Source of the DNA: Pseudomonas sp. RIT623
Lineage (GTDB): Bacteria > Pseudomonadota > Gammaproteobacteria > Pseudomonadales > Pseudomonadaceae
Assembly (NCBI RefSeq): GCF_004519305.1
Contig: NZ_SOZA01000005.1
Span: 124,001-188,000 of the forward strand
Length of the DNA: 64,000 nt
Direction of reading: 5' to 3'
Below the pieces are notes generated by a model, which saw only the letters and a list, made by a program, of their open reading frames with translations, made no database searches and was not told the DNA's origin. Below, piece after piece: positions 60,636 through 64,000 of this stretch (its first letter is position 1; each line of letters starts with the position of its first letter). The position numbers and the translations under genes are program-made.

Positions 60636-61910
60636 ATGCAGGACGGCTTCAACGACCCGCTCTGGCGCCAGGTCGTTTCGGGCGCGCAGATGCTCTTCGT
60701 GGCATTCGGCGCGCTGGTGCTGATGCCGCTGATCACCGGCCTGGACCCTAACGTGGCGCTGTTCACCGCCGGTATCGGCACCCTGCTGTTCCAGCTGGTC
60801 ACAGGCCGTCAGGTCCCGGTATTCCTGGCCTCGAGCTTTGCCTTCATCACCCCGATCATCCTTGCCAAGGGCCAGTTCGGCCTGGCCGAGACCATGGGCG
60901 GCGTGATGGCTGCTGGGTTCGTGTACACCTTCATGGGCCTGATGGTGAAGATCAAGGGCACCGGCTTCATCGACCGCATGTTGCCGCCGGTGGTGATCGG
61001 CCCGGTGATCATCTCCATCGGCCTGGCCATGGCGCCGATCGCCGCCAACATGGCGATGGGCAAGGGCGGCGACGGCGCCGCGCTGATGCCCTACAAGACC
61101 GCCATGCTGATCTCCATGCCGGCGCTGCTGACCACGCTGATCGTCGCCGTGTTCGGCAAGGGTATCTTCCGCCTGGTGCCGATCATCGCTGGCGTGCTGG
61201 TGGGCTTCGCCCTGTCGTTCGCCTTCGGCGTGGTCGATACCGCCAAGATCGCCGCCGCGCCCTGGCTCGAGGTGCCCAATTTCACCGCGCCAGCGTTCAA
61301 CTGGCAGGCCATCCTGTTCATCGTCCCGGTCGCCCTGGCACCGGCGATCGAGCATATCGGCGGAGTGATCGCGGTGGGCAGCGTGACCGGACGCGACTAC
61401 CTGAAGAAGCCGGGCCTGCACCGCACCTTGCTGGGCGACGGCCTGGCGACCACAGCCGCCGGCCTGTTCGGCGGGCCGCCCAACACCACCTACGCCGAAG
61501 TGACCGGCGCGGTGATGCTGACCAAGAACTACAACCCGAAGATCATGACCTGGGCGGCGATCTTTGCCATCACCCTGGCCTTCATCGGCAAGTTCGGCGC
61601 GCTGCTGCAGAGCATCCCGGTACCGGTGATGGGCGGCATCCTGTGCCTGTTGTTCGGTTCGATCGCGGCGGTGGGCATGAACACCATGATCCGCCACAAG
61701 ATCGACCTGGCCGAGGCCCGCAACCTGGTGATCGTCTCGGTGACCCTGGTGTTCGGTATCGGTGGCGTGCTGATCGGCAGCGGTGACGGCCCGGATGACT
61801 GGGGCCTGAAAGGCATCGCGCTGTGCGCGGTGGTGGCCATTGCCCTGAACCTGATCCTGCCGGGCAACGACGGCTGGAAGAACAAGAAGCTGGATGACCA
61901 GCTGCCTTGA
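60636..61910 (+). CDS. uraA: Uracil permease
   Basis: This NCS2-family uracil:proton symporter (424 residues) has about 14 hydrophobic segments. Conserved are QMLFVAFGALVLMPLITGL, the substrate-region SSFAFITPIILAKGQFGL, and the ALAPAIEHIGGVIAVG and GGPPNTTYAEVTGAVMLTKN stretches, with Glu near the transport site. The start lies two bases after the upp stop. It brings in the substrate for Upp. A REP pair follows. Confidence 0.95.
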   Translation: MQDGFNDPLWRQVVSGAQMLFVAFGALVLMPLITGLDPNVALFTAGIGTLLFQLVTGRQVPVFLASSFAFITPIILAKGQFGLAETMGGVMAAGFVYTFMGLMVKIKGTGFIDRMLPPVVIGPVIISIGLAMAPIAANMAMGKGGDGAALMPYKTAMLISMPALLTTLIVAVFGKGIFRLVPIIAGVLVGFALSFAFGVVDTAKIAAAPWLEVPNFTAPAFNWQAILFIVPVALAPAIEHIGGVIAVGSVTGRDYLKKPGLHRTLLGDGLATTAAGLFGGPPNTTYAEVTGAVMLTKNYNPKIMTWAAIFAITLAFIGKFGALLQSIPVPVMGGILCLLFGSIAAVGMNTMIRHKIDLAEARNLVIVSVTLVFGIGGVLIGSGDGPDDWGLKGIALCAVVAIALNLILPGNDGWKNKKLDDQLP

Positions 61911-61928
61911 GTCTTTCTTGACATCCTG

Positions 61929-62020
61929 GGGCCGCCTTGCGGCCCTTTCGCGGCACAAGGCCGCTCCTACAGACGATGTAGGAGCGGCCTTGTGCCGCGA
62001 AAGGGCTGCAAAACAGCCCC
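61929..62020. repeat. REP pair, inverted, GTGCCGCGA variant
   Basis: An inverted unit (GGCCCTTTCGCGGCACAAGG near 61941) is followed after only seven bases by a forward unit (TAGGAGCGGCCTTGTGCCGC). Here the order is tail-first, unlike most pairs in this window, and the spacer is very short. It separates the convergent uraA and hemH. Confidence 0.88.
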
Positions 62021-62032
62021 TCTATACAAATC

Positions 62033-63046
62033 TCAGGCCTTCTCGCACATCCCCGCCAACGCCTTCACCCACTCCGGGTGCTCATTCAAGCACGGCACCA
62101 GCACCAACTCCCTGCCGCCCGCCTCGATGAACTGCTCGCTGCCGCGCATGCCGATCTCCTCCAGCGTCTCGATGCAGTCGGCAACGAACGCCGGGCACAT
62201 CACCAGCAGCTTCTTCACTCCAGCCTTGCCTAACTCGTCCAGCCGCGTTTCGGTATAGGGCTCGATCCATTTGGCCCGCCCCAGGCGCGACTGGAACGAC
62301 ACCGACCACTTGCCCTCGGGGATACCCATCTTCACCGCGAACGCCCGTGCCGTGGCCAGGCACTGGCCGCGATAGCACACCGCGCGCATCTCGGCGCTGG
62401 CGTCCTTGCAGCAGTCGGCGGCCTGGAAGTCGTGCTGGCCGGTGGGGTCGAGCTTCTTCAGGTGCCGCTCGGGCAAGCCATGGAAGCTCAGCAGCAGGTG
62501 ATCGTAGCCCTGCTCCAGGTAGGGCCGGGCACTGGCAGCCAACGCCTCGATGTAGTCGGGGTGCTCGTAGAATGGCTGCAAGATGCGGGTTTGCAGGGGC
62601 AGCTTGCGTTCGGCGATGGTCTGCCTGGCCAACTCGACCACCGTGGTCACCGTGCTGTCGGCGAACTGTGGATAAAGCGGCGCCAGGGTCACCTTGCGCA
62701 CGCCTTGGGCTGCCAGGCGCTCCAACACCTCGGGCAGCGCCGGCTGGCCATAGCGCATGGCGATTTCCACTGGGCCATGGGGCCAGTGGGCCGTCATCGC
62801 CTGTTGCAAGCGCCGGGTCAGCACCACCAGCGGCGAGCCCTCGTCCCACCAGATCGACGCGTAGGCGTGGGCCGATTGCTCCGGGCGCTTGATCAGGATC
62901 AGCGACACCAGCAGCCGACGCACCGGCCAGGGCAGGTCGATCACGTATGGGTCCATCAGGAACTGGTTGAGATAACGGCGCACATCGGCCACCGAAGTTG
63001 AAGCCGGCGAACCCAGGTTGACCAGCAGCAGGGCATGATCGGTCAT
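62033..63046 (-). CDS. hemH: Ferrochelatase
   Basis: This enzyme inserts Fe2+ into protoporphyrin IX as the last step of heme synthesis, at the cytoplasmic face of the inner membrane. It has 337 residues. The catalytic His lies in [15 protein letters not shown], the Glu region in [11 protein letters not shown], and [20 protein letters not shown] is a family signature. No C-terminal 2Fe-2S Cys cluster is apparent. ATG 63046 follows AGGA. The epimerase gene ends 13 bases upstream on the same strand, suggesting an operon. Confidence 0.96.
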   Translation of the reverse strand: MTDHALLLVNLGSPASTSVADVRRYLNQFLMDPYVIDLPWPVRRLLVSLILIKRPEQSAHAYASIWWDEGSPLVVLTRRLQQAMTAHWPHGPVEIAMRYGQPALPEVLERLAAQGVRKVTLAPLYPQFADSTVTTVVELARQTIAERKLPLQTRILQPFYEHPDYIEALAASARPYLEQGYDHLLLSFHGLPERHLKKLDPTGQHDFQAADCCKDASAEMRAVCYRGQCLATARAFAVKMGIPEGKWSVSFQSRLGRAKWIEPYTETRLDELGKAGVKKLLVMCPAFVADCIETLEEIGMRGSEQFIEAGGRELVLVPCLNEHPEWVKALAGMCEKA

Positions 63047-63059
63047 GCAGCGTCCTATG

Positions 63060-63965
63060 TCAGAGGCGGCTGGACAGGTCGTCCAGGGCCGATTGCAGAT
63101 CGTTGAAGCGGAACGTGAAGCCCGCCGCCAGCAAGCGTACCGGCCGGGCACGCTGGCCACCGAGCAACAGCGTCGACAGCTCGCCGAGCCCGGCCTTGAG
63201 CAGCAACGCCGGCACCGGCATGAACGCCGGACGGTGCAGGGCGCGGCCCAGGCACTTGGCGAATGCGCGGTTGCGCACCGGCTCTGGCGCGCAGGCATTA
63301 TAAGGACCGCTGGCGTCGTTATGCTGCACAAGAAAATCAATCAAGGCGATCTGGTCGTCTATATGGATCCATGGCATCCACTGCCGACCATCGCCCAACG
63401 GCCCGCCCAGGCCCAGTTTGTACGGCAGGCGCAGGCGCGACAAAAAGCCGCCATCGGCGGCCAGCACCAGCCCCGTGCGCACCAGCACCACACGAAGGCC
63501 AAGGGCCTGGGCGCGTTGCGCGGTTTCTTCCCAGGCGATGCACAGCTGGCTGGCGAAGTCCTCCTTCACCGGCGACGAGGCTTCGCTCAGCTCACGTTCG
63601 CCGCCATCGCCATACCAGCCCACCGCAGAGCCCGACACCAACACCTGCGGCCGTTGCTCGCGGCTTGCCAGCCAGGCCAGCAGCTGCTCGGTCAGGGTCA
63701 CCCGGCTGGCCCACAACAAGGTGCGTCGGGCCGCCGTCCAGGGCCGGTCGGCAATCGGCGCACCGGCCAGGTTGATCACCGCATCCACCCGGTCATCGCT
63801 GGCGATTTCCTCAAGCCGGGCGACCCCGCGAACATCGCGGCCACAGATTTTCGCCACCTCCCCGGGGCGGCGGCTCCATACGCTCAGGCGATGCCCCTGT
63901 CCCTGCCACAGCTGGCAGAGGTGTTGGCCGATCAGGCCGGTACCGCCGGTCAGCAATATATGCAT
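63060..63965 (-). CDS. TIGR01777-family NAD(P)-binding epimerase-like protein
   Basis: This 301-residue protein of the YfcH/SulA-like, sugar-epimerase-related SDR family has an N-terminal nucleotide motif [18 protein letters not shown], the YxxxG-type segment [14 protein letters not shown], and a DUF1731-like C-terminus ([20 protein letters not shown]). The catalytic Tyr of classical SDRs is replaced by the WYG context typical of this family. Its substrate is unknown. ATG 63965 follows AGGA. It is upstream of hemH. Confidence 0.9.
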   Translation of the reverse strand: MHILLTGGTGLIGQHLCQLWQGQGHRLSVWSRRPGEVAKICGRDVRGVARLEEIASDDRVDAVINLAGAPIADRPWTAARRTLLWASRVTLTEQLLAWLASREQRPQVLVSGSAVGWYGDGGERELSEASSPVKEDFASQLCIAWEETAQRAQALGLRVVLVRTGLVLAADGGFLSRLRLPYKLGLGGPLGDGRQWMPWIHIDDQIALIDFLVQHNDASGPYNACAPEPVRNRAFAKCLGRALHRPAFMPVPALLLKAGLGELSTLLLGGQRARPVRLLAAGFTFRFNDLQSALDDLSSRL

Positions 63966-64000
63966 GGCTGTGTCCTCACACTTGGCGGCCGTGGTCTATT

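Overview
The window is bacterial chromosome of high G+C content, and almost everything in it points to a fluorescent Pseudomonas of the P. putida group. Supporting signs are the fruBKA/cra locus with a perfect Cra operator, the ampD-ampE and nadC/trxB blocks, a PA4642-type protein, an OprD-family porin, three chemoreceptors, membrane-bound malate:quinone oxidoreductase, and above all the repeated REP elements (core reading GGAGCGGCCTTGTGTCGCGA and variants) placed between genes. As far as I remember, the gene order runs like that around P. putida KT2440 PP_0743 to PP_0799, read in reverse. That synteny is recalled, not computed. I see no rRNA, tRNA, CRISPR array, prophage or insertion sequence.

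Layout. 0.1-4.6 kb: small secreted protein, OprD-type porin, sensor diguanylate cyclase, two small conserved proteins. 4.7-11.5 kb: the fructose PTS operon fruB-fruK-fruA (minus strand) facing its regulator cra/fruR, which is followed by a TatD-type hydrolase. 12.4-16 kb: a chemoreceptor, ampE and ampD. 16.1-21.5 kb: DUF1631 protein, nadC, trxB, cysZ. 21.7-26.7 kb: BdlA-like soluble PAS-PAS receptor, glycosyltransferase, old-yellow-enzyme-like reductase, glutathione peroxidase, SlyD-like isomerase. 27-32.6 kb: pta, then a two-gene lodA/lodB-like unit predicted to make a quinone-cofactor (CTQ) amino-acid or amine oxidase. 32.6-36.6 kb: OmpA-like lipoprotein, metallo-beta-lactamase-fold hydrolase, and a sensorless histidine kinase paired with a receiver-TPR protein. 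36.7-45 kb: a MalT-type LuxR regulator, DUF1329 and DUF1302 envelope proteins and an acyl-CoA ligase, which look like one module for handling hydrophobic substrates. 45.2-51.2 kb: a D-2-hydroxyacid dehydrogenase, rsmC, a manganese (yybP-ykoY) riboswitch with its UPF0016 exporter, an M48 lipoprotein protease and a dCache chemoreceptor. 51.4-55.6 kb: SRAP-domain protein, small zinc-ribbon and DUF2007 proteins, an acyltransferase, a YajG-like lipoprotein and orphan small genes. 55.6-64 kb: a 605-base leader in front of mqo, then a purine/pyrimidine salvage cluster (hpt, upp, uraA), a cupin, ferrochelatase and a TIGR01777 epimerase.

Most of the window is ordinary core genome. The parts that deserve a second look are the lodAB-like pair, the mqo leader, the riboswitch expression platform, the SRAP protein with altered active-site residues, the DUF1302/1329/LuxR/acyl-CoA ligase module, the sensorless kinase/receiver-TPR pair and the REP variants. 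I did not find a clear candidate for a wholly new multi-gene system. The lodAB-like unit is the closest to an uncharacterised enzyme system.
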